From the NCBI GenBank assembly GCA_946811695.1, contig OX328124.1, forward strand, positions 83,022,923 through 83,086,922: a DNA stretch of 64,000 nucleotides, given 5' to 3'. Source of the DNA: Gonocerus acuteangulatus. Lineage: Eukaryota; Arthropoda; Insecta; Hemiptera; Coreidae. This document shows positions 10,511 to 23,614 of this stretch, piece after piece. A program made the position numbers and the translations under genes. Position 1 is the first letter of the stretch. Every line of letters starts with the position of its first letter. The notes below the pieces were generated by a model. It ran no database searches and was not told the DNA's origin. It saw nothing but the letters and a program-made list of their open reading frames with translations.

Positions 10511-11734
10511 AGAGGTTATTCCTCTTCTTTTTAAACATATGATGTCATGGTTAAGAATTGAGGGGTTAATATTTAATTTACAGTAACATATATCTATATA
10601 ACAGGCCTTCATCGATTATTATTTTTTTAAACGCCAGAAAACCAGATTCGAAAAATTTAACAATTAGCTAAGCACAATCATATCACAGAATTTAAGAACA
10701 ATAAAATTTTCTAAGACATCCAAAAATCTAACAGAAATTGCCCAAAATTTAAACAGAGTTGTATTATAAAATTCATAACAATATACAATTATTTTGAATA
10801 AATCTTCCATACTAGAACTGTCCATTTTTTTCATGTAGGTTTACATTTTCAACATAGGAATGCTTTAGTAATTTTATTTGAAGCATTAAAATAAATAATT
10901 AGATTTCTTAGCTGTTGATTATATTGTAATTTTCCTTGGCTGTTAACGTAATTAAAAACATTTGAGGCTCAAAGCCAAGAAACATTGTGTCGAGACCTAA
11001 AACATAATTTTTCACTAAAATTTAAAAGCACAGAAAACAGTAAGTTACTCCTTGATTATGTTGTGGCCAGGTATGATTTTGGGAATGCCTACCTTAGGGG
11101 GCGGAAATCAAAAGAGAGCTAAAGTAGAAAATGTACATTTCTTAGGAACATGTAATTTTGCTTGTTCCCATATCATGCTTATCCCTTGTAGGGTTTGAAA
11201 AGCTTGGAATAGAAAATTTCAATAGTTTTGTTTCTAATTTCTTGTTATTTCTGCAGGAAACTTAAAGTTATAAACTCATTTTATCGATAAACAATTTTAA
11301 ATGTGACTGGAATGAAATATTCAAGAATATGTTGTGCATTAAAATGTCACAAATACAAAATGGCATTAGTGATTGTAAGCAGATATAACCTATTCATTCT
11401 AATTTACTTTCTAAATTCTGTTTGAATTTTCAGAAGGTAAATATTGAAGTCTATAACAGTAAGGGTTGCACAATATTTCAGGATAATAAAAGAAACTAAA
11501 ACCAAACTCATTCATATCCTGGGGCAAGAAATATAAATATTAAACTTGCCATTTCAAGACGTAAATGTTTTGCAAAAAGGGACAGAAGACAAAAATTAAC
11601 AAAAAAAAAGCAGCTGTTTTATTTTTTTTATTTGAAATTTATATATATAAAAGTGCCAATCATCTATAATCCTGACATGCCTTGTTCTGTTTCAAAATTT
11701 GTTTTTGTTTTTCCTTCAGACTCATCCTATTACC
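10511..11734. other. Intergenic AT-rich sequence
   Basis: No gene or mobile protein was recognised. A segment near 11090-11140 is slightly less AT-rich but has no coding signal. Confidence 0.55.
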
Positions 11735-12250
11735 CCCTAGTGGCTGACTATCTTCTTTCTCTGGAGTTAAAGATTAATGTGCTACTAATGAGTGGCTTAA
11801 TAATTGTTGGTGGAATTTTTTATGCAAGAGCAGCGGAATGGGGAATGCCATATTCTGACCTGAGAGACGGAATACTCTTGTAAATGGCAGCGAGAACGAG
11901 TCTTTATGTTGCTAACGTGGCTAGATCTACATCGTATTGGAGGCAAGGATATGCTGAGACCATTTAGGATGTCATGTTCACTTCAGAACCTGCATTGCAA
12001 AAGATTGCTGGTTAAAGGGTAATCAAAGAATTTAATGGCTCTGATCACCAGTATATTACGTCTAGAAGAGCCCAGATCATAAATCCAGCGAACCTGAGCT
12101 GTAGAAACTAATCCTGGAATTTAAAAGGTGCTGAATGTGGCTCAAGAAGATCGACATCGGTCCATGGGGCTTGGGATACAAACTTCGCATGAACAGACTT
12201 AGGATCAGATCGGCCACACTTGTAATGAGTGGATGGAAAATGGATTTAAT
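11735..12250 (+). pseudogene. Non-LTR retrotransposon APE-type endonuclease fragment
   Basis: In shifting plus-strand frames one reads KINVLLMSG, IIVGG(x)F(x)AR, EWGMPYSDLR, then SLYVANV, WRQGYAETI, FTSEP and finally GSDHQYIT. This is the order of the AP-endonuclease domain of R1/I/Jockey-type LINEs (GDFNA-xx-EWG, then SDH). The GDFNA Asp and Asn codons are mutated, and stops and frameshifts are common, so it is a dead copy. It lies between the acylphosphatase and menin 3' ends and may come from a different element than the ORF1 at 3460-4892. Confidence 0.65.
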
Positions 12251-12650
12251 ACTATTAAGTTTCTTTACCCCGTACTCAAAGTGAGCAAAGATAAATGTGG
12301 ACCTGATGATGGGATGATCCCACTATTTCACTATATCTTTGAAGTAATGTATGTCTATTTGGGACAAAAGCTACAATTGTTATACTACAACGTAAACAGT
12401 TAATTGGCATCCCAATAATTTTATCAGCATTAATACTAAAAATTGCTAATGGCCTAGAAGCAGATGCCCCATAACAAAATAAACCAAACAACACCATTAG
12501 CAAATCAATAAGAAGAACTTACAAACCAGTAAATTTTTATTGCACATCATTTCATGGAAAATGAATCATGAAAATAATTCTGGAACAGAGGAAATGTAGA
12601 GATATGTTATACCTATGATTGTTATGGAAATAAACTACAAATACGACTAA
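12251..12650. other. Menin 3' flank / 3' UTR
   Basis: No gene. On the minus strand AATAAA lies at 12541-12536, about 110 bp past the menin stop, and is the best poly(A) signal candidate. Confidence 0.5.
12536..12541 (-). terminator. Poly(A) signal candidate for menin
   Basis: Minus-strand AATAAA roughly 110 bp downstream of the menin stop codon. Confidence 0.5.
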
Positions 12651-15600
12651 CTACTCTCTTCTTGACCTTTTAGGTCTCGAGCTAAATGACTCATCTCGGT
12701 TAGCTCCTGATTTGTTTTTATTGAACTGAACTTGGCTTTGTGCAGTTAGTTGAAGGGAAATCGCATGAGTATTGAGTTTTTCAGCCAAGAGTAGGTCTTT
12801 GAGACCTTTCATTTTCTGGCTATACAATATAAGCTTTGGTTTCATTTCGACCTTAAGCTCAACTGATGTGCTTGCTTCTTCGACAAATGGTTCACAACCA
12901 CCCTGAAGGAGAAAATCACGATTAAGCAGTCTTTCGCCACAAGCTGCTGTAAGTGCTTTTATTTTTGGATCTACAGAATCCTTTGGATCCATTGTTATAT
13001 CAGTCAAATGAGATCCTTCAAGAGTTTTGCAAGAGTCATTATTATTATTGAGACCTGAATCATCATGATTTTCATTATTTATAATTACTACTTGGCTTCT
13101 AACAGTTGAATCAAATTTGGAGATGGTGTTTACTAGTGGTTTTGCCCAACCGATGTGGAGAACTGGAGTCTGACTGCCTTCTTCCCACATGCATATGCCA
13201 TCATAAAACCTTAAAAAAATATAAACAAATTACTACACAAACTACACAAACTAAGTGTACATGTTATACAAGGACCAAAACATTCTGTTGTTAAAAATGG
13301 CAATATCAGAAAAAAGTGATTCAACTTATGCAGTCAGCTGCTTCCTATAAATTACAATGAATGGTTAAATAAATTTTTACTTTTATTAATAGCATTAGTT
13401 ATTGTAGTTGTTTTAGTAGGAATCCAAGTTGTGCAAAATATAATTCAAAATATTAATTATAAATTGAAATTTCAGGTAGCAATTCTTCTTCTTCTTCTTT
13501 GTCTTCCTCTTGTGCCATCGAGGAGCCTCGGTAAATTTCAGCCATTCCCTCCGGTTCCTGCAAAGCTGCTTCATTTGCTGGAGGGTTTTGCCTCTTTTCC
13601 CTCCAATCTTCTGGATGTTTTCCTTTTAGGAAATCCTAGGCCAACCTCGCGGTCTTTTCCCAGATGGTCGAGCTTCTAAAACTTTCTTTGGTTCCTTTTC
13701 ATCATCCATACGACATACAACCACTTAAGCTGCTGGGATTCGAGTAAGGTCCTTAGTTCTGTCACCTCAAACTGTTCTCTTATCCTTTCATTTCTGATAA
13801 AATCTCTTCGTGTCTTTCCAACTGCTCTCCTCAGAAACTTCATTTCTGCTGCAGTAATGCGGCTGGCTTGCTTATCAAGTATCACCCAACTTTCGCTCCC
13901 ATAAGTTAGGATCGGGAGGTAGACCGATTTGTAAATATGCCTTTTAGTCGCCAAACTCACTTCTCGGTGGCCGATTATGCAGTTACATATCTGGTGGTAA
14001 ACTTGATTGGCTTTCGAAATTCTATGAGATATTTCTGGGTCAATATTGCCAAAAGAACTTACTATGGTCCCTAAGTAGGTGAACTCCAGCACAACTTCTA
14101 ATTCCTCCTTATTGCAGATCAGATGAACGTCTTCTTGTTCTTCTCGGGACAGAACTAAGACCTTCCTTTTAGAGGTGTTAATAACCATTCCTTTTCGGTG
14201 TAGTTATTCTTCCCATTCTATTAGAGCATCATGCATTTTCCCTCGTGAGTCAGTAATTAAAACAATATCGTCGGCATACAGAAGGCTTTGCACTAGAATG
14301 GTTATTAAGTTCCATTTTCCAATGGCTGTCCGTGCTGTCCGGCGTTTGCATATTTCATGGATCTCATCCATAAAGATAATGAACAGGAGGGGACTCAGAC
14401 TATCTCCCTGTCTCACGCCTCTTTCTATGAAGAATGCCTCCGATTCTCTTCCATTGATCCACACAACTCCCTTTGCATCACGATACATCGACTTTATGGC
14501 TGAGATCAGATCCCCTGGAACATATCTTTGGCTGCCAATGCTTTCCTTATTTCTTTTCTGGGCACTGCGTCAAATGCTGCCTTTAGGCCTAAAAATGTCA
14601 GAAAGATGTTTTTGTCTCTGACCCATGCCTTTTCTCCTATGCTTCTTAGGACAAAAATGTGGTCCTGTGTCTGCTTTCCAGGACGGAATCCTGCCTGTTC
14701 ATCCTCTTTTTTGTTTTCAACCAGGTAGCAATTCATAACCAGTAATAGTAAGATAGTGTGCCAGACTCCCATGGAAAAGATGTGTGTTCAAATCCCGCTT
14801 GAGGCTGGTTGTTTTTTCAGCAATGAGCTCATGGAAAAAAATTCTCTGCTTCATCATAGATGTCTAGAAAGGGTGACAAACTGTAGGTAGCACAGGGCTG
14901 ATGAGCACAGAAATAGATACACAGTAAAAAATAAAAAATAAAAAATCTCCAATCTAAACTAAGTCATTACTCCTAAATACCACCATATAAAAGAATCTTA
15001 CAGAAATACATTTTTACTTAAAAGAAATTTTAATTAAAATTGTAAAGTGATTAGCTTTGATGAACTTGATCACTTATAACTCTGTGCCAAGGGACGTGGG
15101 TTCGATTCCCCCTATGGGTGGTGGCTTTTCTTTGGAAAAATGGAAAGGCATCAGCCCTATCTAGGCTAGAAGAGGTGGTGACCTATAGATAGCCCGTCCT
15201 ATAGAAATTCTGAGTTCATTATAATGGACGTTAAAATTTAAATTGATATACTTGATTAAAAAGAATAATATGAAGTTATATATTTTGGGTGAGAAAAATA
15301 ACGACAAAATGAACAGTAATATCTTAAGACATGTTTTGATTTAAGCGGCACGTAGATGTTCAATGTCATTGCACAATATTTGGGTTTCTGCAATGTAGTT
15401 AATCGTGTGCAGACAAAATTGAAAGTTTGTGCAATATATAAATTCAAATTCTTGAAAATGTACTGTGCAAATGGGAAAATGTTGTACTGTCTGTGGGCAA
15501 TATCGCCATGGTTGCCAAGCAAGTTGATAAGCAATTTATTTTAGAATTTATTTGTTTTAATTTGAGGTTTATCGTATCCTTTCAGCTCCCTGGGATGTGA

Positions 15601-18600
15601 AGTGCAAAGATTATACTAATCGTGCAAAAAAGGGGGACCAGTACAAAGTGCTGATAGAAAAATATCAAGATGCTACAATATATTGCCATGTGGTTGTACT
15701 TGTGTACTCGCAATTGCACAATATATTGCACAACCACCAATATCGCCTCCATACGATACAATTGTTTGCATAAACCAAAATATTGTACAGTAATATTGCC
15801 TGTCTAGGGCCGCCGTTTAATATATTGTGCAATAACATTGGGTGTCTATGGGCCGCTTAAGAGAGATGGACATAGTGTCAGGTTGTTTGTAGCTCCTAAA
15901 CCTCTCTAACATTTCGTGGGTATCAGAGAAGTTGCTTCAGAATTATAGCCTCTTAATCTGTCTTTAAAAAGGAATTAGAGGGAAATGAAGATCATTTTTA
16001 GCTAGAATCAAATATAAATTGTTCGCAAAAACCTATATGTGAATTATACTTCCTTTTTTAATGATTTGGTCAATTCAAAACTACAAAACAAGCAAAAATT
16101 TGTAGAATAATTAAGTTTATGCAAGCTAACAAGAATGTTGAAATCTTTCAAAATAAAAATAATTACCTCAGTAGATCTGCGAAGCATTCAGGATCTTTCA
16201 AAAGAGAGTGCGCATTATGACCAGAACTAACTACTTTCATTATATGTGGAATCAATTCATTGGCAATTTCCATGACTTCCTTGTATATTTCTTCATCATC
16301 TCGAGAATAATTGTACCTGTAAAAATAGAGTAATAAAGTATGCAGCTTTCTTGGCCAATTTTGGGCAGACTACTTTTTCTCCATAATGAAAATTGAACAG
16401 TGTGATTGTGAAGTTTAGGGGTCTCTTAACCGGTTTTTTTTTACATGTTGAACTATAACGTATTTTGATGCACTAAACACGAATCCGTTAAAAAACTCGC
16501 TCTCAACTAGGGAAAAAGTTATTAAGCACTAAAGCTCACTGTTATACAGGTTAGAAAAGCTAGAGTAAACAACAATATTTGTAAACATGCGAATGCGCAG
16601 GGATGTAAAAGTCCATAATAAAGAATTCTAATTTAAAGTTAACATCAATTATTTATTCAGAAACATTTTTTTTAAATAATGAAACATTCTCCACATTTTT
16701 TGTTTTGCTGCATTTTATAAAAGAAATCACTTAATAATTAGCTAATCCCTTTATAATTACCCTCTAAACTTCACAATTACTAATAACAGATACTAAATAC
16801 TAAGAACTACCTAAAATACTTAATCTTATATGACCTAACAACTAACTAATATAACCCTGAACAACTAAAAATAAATAAACAATCCTAAAAAATTACTAAC
16901 TTAAATTTAACACGTTAAGTGCGGTGCATGCCCCCGGGGGCATGTACTGCATATAACGTATGTGCGATGTCATTTTCAAAAGGTCATTACCTAAGTGCAG
17001 CTGATATTTTTCGCGTTTTTATGAATCATTTTAATAGTAATGACAAATGGAGCCAATAGTGCGTTTGTTTTGCGAAGTAACAAAGATAAATCATGCATTT
17101 TATCATACATGCCCCCGGGGGCATATGCCGCACTGGAGACATAACTTCTTTCATCCAGTGCAGTGCTTGTCCGTAATCCACGCAAGATTTAAGAATAATA
17201 ATAGTAAACCAAATTATAATGGATAATTATACATTAAAAAGTCCGACTCGCAGGAACTGCGACATCTTTGCGCGGTTCCGTTCATATCCCTTGTGCTATA
17301 GTAAAGGAATAGAAGCAGTTATTTGGTAGGATTTGATCTTTCGTTAAGAATATAAAATAAAATGTCAAAGAGAAGAAACTTTAAGGCAACACACATTTAT
17401 AAAACCGGATGGGCCTGGAAGGAAAAAAAGAAGAGTCTGTATTGGGTGTTAAGAAAATTTACGAAAAAGCATGCCCAGCAGGGAGGTTACGAAAAAAGGC
17501 AGGCGTGTTAAAAGTTATTGCGACTCGCACCCCAATAATCCAGGGCTTTGCTTAGACTGTTTCGATTGACATCATAATAATTAGTGCCTTTATTAGGATG
17601 AATATTGAGAATTCGGGATTGATTTATTAGAACTAAATTAAAATACTTTTTTAATATTGAATTTTTTTGATTGTATTGTTATATAATGTATATTGTAATA
17701 ATGTTGTTTAAAGTGGAAATAATTTATTTACTTATTTTAGAACAATAGAATATTCCGTATATTTGTAAAATACATTTTTTCAATTATTTGGAATTTTTTA
17801 TTTGATCATACTTCCAGATCCTCCTCCTGCTTTGAATGTATATTTACTGATGTTACATGCAATGATTCTGCGAAAAATCAGTGAATTATCTCTTTCCTTC
17901 TGATTGCTAGACGTCGATAAATAAGAGCATACAGATAGGAAGGTTACATGCCCCCGGGGGCATGCACCGCATACAGCAAATGTATGGTCAAACAGCAGCC
18001 GCACTTAACGTGTTAAAGAAACTAAATAAAGGCTAAAGACTGTTGAAAAGAGGGTTGTTTCACTCGGAATACAAACACAGGAATGAATAGAAGGGCAGAC
18101 ATAGCAAGGAAACAGCCAGAACAGCTTGTCAACAGTGTAACAGTAGCTTAACAGTAAAAAACAAAGATTTAAAAATGTCCATTAAAAAAGCTCGAAAAGT
18201 AAAGTAACACAACTCTGTAGAGCTTAACAATGAGCTTTAGTTAAGAAAGCAACTGATAGATTGAGACGAGGACGAGCCAGCAATAATTGATATTAGCAAA
18301 TAGGCAGAGAACTTATCTGTCAGTAGCAACGAGCACAGTGAGGTATGTCAGCATATGCCGACACTAGCACTGGAGGCATTTCATTATCAGCTTAAGGGTT
18401 AAACATCTTGAAACAAATGTATTTCTTCCTTTTATTATAAGGAGTAAATATTCTAATTAAACACATATACAATTAGCTTATGACTCTTTCTGAGGTAAGT
18501 AATGTTTTTTTTTCAAGAGTCAAATCTATCTCACTGTGCCATACACATCTCAAGAACCTGCATAAGGAACCAGTGAAATGTCATGTTCCTAGCAAGAAGC

Positions 18601-21600
18601 TTACTCCTTGAGATGAAAGACATCATAAAATAGATAATAATATAGCCTAGTGATCAATTTTGTTTGATATTAATATAATTTATTTTATCTATAAAAGTAA
18701 AATGGGGATGAGGTTAGCTCAGTAGTAGACCACTCGACTAATGAACTGGAGGACCCAGGTTCAAAACCCGAGCGTGCACTAAAGATTTTATCTTCTAGTG
18801 TTGTCGTTCGAGGGTTGGATTTGGGTTCCCAGATCGTCCCTAGGCTCACCCAGCCTTAAATTAATGGGTACCTGGAAAGAAAAATCAGGCGGCCGGAGCA
18901 TAGTACTGACCACACTATCACCCTAGTGTGCCTTATGGTCAAGAATCAGATACCTCTACAGTATCTGCCCCTCTGGGCACTTGTTGCCTGTCACGGGACT
19001 GATTATAAAAGTAAAATAAAGGCCTCGTGTGTGCATTGTATAGAATCAAACTGTTTCATAATATCTTTCCGTTTCACATAAAAAATTGATGTCTTATCCG
19101 AATGTCCAACAAAAGTTTGTCTGCTGTAGGCTCAGCAGTGGCTAATGATAGAACTTAAAAATGTTGTCAGTATTTCTAAATATCCTTGACTTGATGCATA
19201 GGCTTTAAATGAAAACAAAAGAGTGAGAAGAACGGAAGTTATGAAGGATTGGGTATATTGGAACGACAAACTTGCTGTATTATAGTTGGTAGAGAGTGGA
19301 TGAATGCAGTGGTGGTTATGGAGAGGATGGAACACAGCCTACCCTTAGGTGTCATCAGCTTAGTCTAAAACAATTTACGTGGCTTCTCTACGAGCACTGT
19401 AGAGAATTGATGGATGTTTGCAGAAGAGGAGAGAAACAGAGAAAGTGGGTTATTTCTGTTTCTTCGTGTAATAAAATGTTGGACCAATTATATTTAAATC
19501 TTTTAAAATATGAAAAGTCTACTTGCTTCTTTTTAATTCTATATATTCAACATTAAATTTAAGAATACTTTAATATTATCTTTAATAAATTAAGAATGTG
19601 TTTATTTAGTAAATTAATAGATTTGATAATAATCATAACACTTCTGAAAAATAGTAAATGGTGCAAGAGGAATCACAAATAATATAAAACTTAATTATTA
19701 TTATTTTTTGTGTGTGTGTGTGTGTGTGTGTTTAATGGTGTATCAACACTTGGGCTATTAATGCAGGGCTCTCTATATTGCCACCCTTTTATAATGCCAA
19801 CAGCACATGGTTGGTCACCCATTCAGGTACTGGCCACGCCTGACATTGCTTAACTTCGGTGATCAACGGGAACCGGTGCATTCAACGAGGCTATGGCCGT
19901 TGGCTATAAAATTCAATAATTTATAATTAATAAATATTTTTTTTAATTTTTTTCTGCTATTTATATTCCATATTTAATATTTTTTGTTTGTCTTTGTAAC
20001 TCAAGGGTACGGATCCCTCCCTCTCCCTAGTGTACAAGGATAAGTCCCCCTCCGAGTACCAGGGGATAGGGGAGCCATAGGAGAAATTGTTCTCCGGGTC
20101 TGTGACCATTCAAGACCAAGATGGACTAAGTCCTAAAATGGTACTATGGGCGGGGTTGGTGGCCGGGGGCCCTTCAGGCTTCGCCGGTTACAGACGTAGT
20201 GGCGTGTGTTAGATACTCTGATTCAGTTTGCCCAGGTTTCTGGTGACTAACTGTCTCGGGGTGGAAGCTAGAGAAATAGGTATTCCCTTTCCGGGGATGT
20301 ATCCCCAAGCTTGCGACATACGAGAGGAGGCGTATGTGCGGGGGCATGCGGGGACATCTGCACCTTTGTGTCGGCGGGAGGCTGGATAGGTAAGAGATTG
20401 TTGGAGCTCTTAAAAGCTGGGTACGTCTCTCATCGTTTCCTACCTCCTTTGACGTACACAATGTCTTTGTAACTTGATATGATTAATATTATTTTAACTT
20501 ACTTGATTGTTATTTAATTAGTAAAGACGATTCAATAAGGTTCGATAAACATGAGAGATCGGGATAATATGGAACAACAGAAGGGTAATAAATTTCTTTC
20601 AAGTTTAAATTTATACTTTGGATAGTAAAAAACTATACTCTATTACAAAATTCGTTATACTAAACTGCAGGAATAAATAAATGCTCCCATTGTTCACTTA
20701 ATTATCACCTCCAATATTTCACTAATTTGTATTATTCCATTTCTAAAACTAGTTTATAGGCAATAACATTTGTGTATGCATTAGTACATAAAAAAAAAAA
20801 AAATTAAATAGAAAAGGAATAATGAGTAATACAAATAGAGAAAAATTTGATACTTACAGTTTAATTACATCACTAGCATTGGCCCAAGAAGTAAATGCCT
20901 GCTTGTATAAACTATGTCTGTAAAAGTAACCTGCTTGGTATGTATAAGGATAAACATGCATGTTGTTATAATATTTTCGAGAAGAAAGAATCCCTTGTTG
21001 AAGTAGAGAAAAACATGGAATACGTCCATCTGTTGGTTTTAATTCTTCCAATTCAGCAAGATTTCCTAGTAATAAAACAATTGTGTAAGTATCGACAAGG
21101 TATTTCTTGTACTCTTTTCAAGAATGAAAAAAGATATATTGAAAAACTTACCTAAAGCCATAGGGTATTTATCTAAATAGCCCATATCATAAAGTAGCCA
21201 AAGCAATTCTTGTTGAAACATTGCCACTTCTATACAATCAGATGTAACTGTAAGAGAGGGATTTATTGAAGAAACAAGGGCAGCTACTTCCATGTGCCGA
21301 CTGCAAACTACAGGACAACCATTCACATAAAGCCATGAATGTGAACTTATTCCACTTTCTACACTCTGTCCACGCTTGTCTTCACTTCCTTTTCCTAAAA
21401 TAAAAGAGAGCCAAATGACAATTTATATGAAAATGAAACACTACAATTAATTCAACGAATATTTTAGTCGTAAAAAATTGTTTATTTAAAAACATTATGA
21501 TCTTCAGGTTTTGAACATGTATTTTTCTTCACAAACGTTTTGCTAGTCATGCTGCTGGCTCCCTCAGGGTTGTCTGAGAATGAGGATGTTGTCTGATTCA

Positions 21601-23572
21601 CCCAGTATAAGTACCTTCTGACCGAGTGAACCAGACATCCTCATTCTCAGACTTAACCCTGAGGAAGCCAGCAGCATGACTAGCAAAACAGTGGTGAAGA
21701 AAATGATGACACGTTCAAAACCGAAAGACCATAATGTTTGTGATGTGTTGGACCGTGGAAGTCTACGAGTTAAATTGTTTATTTAGTTCACCCAACTCCA
21801 TTTCCATGGATTTAAGTCCCAAAATAAATACATGTTAATTCACTTATACATAACTCTTCTATGAATTATTAAAATTAGTTTTTATATATTAATTAATAAT
21901 GGTAAATGATTTAGTAACAGGTGTTGAAAGTATTGGTGAGACATGGGCAAGTGCTGATCCTTGTCTTTCTGCGAAGGAAATCAAAGAATTAGAGAGTTAG
22001 ATCTATTATAGTTTCAATAGAGAAAAAACAGTGAACAAACAATGAAAGGCTCCGAGTCTGAGGGAAACCAAAATCTGATTACTTAATGCCAGCTGTCTAG
22101 GAGGAATGTAGATTGTCCACTACTATGAAACTTCAGTACCTGGAATACCATAAGTGGTTGTTGATGCAATGTTCCCCAAGTATCATGGGACGCTGAAGGA
22201 CCTTTCTGCTTGTGTAATTTCGATATGAATTTTTACGGTGGATTCATAATGTATATATTTTTTTCTTTTATACGGTTTGGAGGAGAATCTACATTCCTCC
22301 TAGATAGCTGGCATCAAGTAACCAGATTTTCTATTCCCTTAGGCTTGGAACCTTACATTGTTGGTACATTGTAATTTCTCTATTGAAATTATAATAGGTC
22401 AAACTTTCTCAAGCTTTAATTTTCTTCGCACAAAGACAAGTATCAGCAATTGCCCATGTGTCACCAATACTTTCAACACCTGTTTCTAAATCATTAAAAG
22501 TCCGTCACGCAGGAGCTGCATAACTAAGCACTTTCCTCAGAATTTGGGTAGTGCAGACTGCTTTCCAGAACAATTTGCTTAAAATATCCTACATAAATAA
22601 AATAAAAACATGAATAGTTCTCTTTTAAATTTGTAATGAGTAACTGATCAATTATTAATTTGCTTCCAGAGTTATGTTTACACATGGTACCTACTACACT
22701 ATGTAATAAATACAAAAAACCTCATATTATCGTATTTTGATCTAACGCAGGAACAGTATACAGTCCCTCTAGTGGTAGAAAGAGCTCCTTGCGGCGGCTT
22801 TGTGAACCTACGGCTGGCGGGCTTTTCTATTGAAATATATTACAAAGTAAACCCCCGCTTTCCGATTGACCGATTTAGCTCATTATTACAACACTTCTTT
22901 CCCATGAGTTACCCATGACGTATACCGCGTTTCGTTACAATACAGCAGAAATTACGACCGGTATGAGTATATTAGGAATTTGGGTCCGGAGTAAACCCCC
23001 CCCCCCTTCTAATGAACCGATATAGTTTATTTTTACAACACATATTTAGCTGTAGATTACCACTACGAATACCGAGTTTCGTCGAAATATACCAAAAATC
23101 ACGGCTGGTAGTGGCGAATTGGTATTGTGGGTCCGGAGTAAACCCCCCCCCCCTCCTAATGAACCGATCTAGTTTATTTTTACAACACATATTTACCTGT
23201 GGATTACCACTACGAATACCGAGTTTCGTCGAAATATACCAAAAATCACGGCTGGTAGTGGCGAATTGGTATTGTGGGTCCGGAATAAACCCCCCTTCTA
23301 ATGAACCGATTTAGTTCATTTTTATATCTCACTTTTCTCTCTATATTACCACTACGAATACCAAGTTTCGTTGAAATATAACAAATATTACGGTTGACAT
23401 GGTCAAATTAGTGTTTTGGGTTCGGGGTAAACCCCCCTTCCGGTGGACCGACTTTGGTGGTTAACGAACTCGTTCAATCGTTTGCTAATTGAATGCTATA
23501 TACGAAGTTTCATGACGAAAAAACAAAAACTCTGGCCGCTATCGTGTTAACAGACACACATATATATATATA

Positions 23573-23614
<42 letters not shown>

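Noticed and set aside
19796..19904. Functional 5S rRNA gene
   Set aside because: It is about 11 bp short, has changes in the C box and helices, and lacks a T-run terminator directly after the 3' end.
22972..23314. Repeat-protein-like ORFs on both strands (and at 1836-2215)
   Set aside because: The periodic peptides come from the 143-bp DNA units of the Helentron-like element; opposite strands and several frames are open equally.
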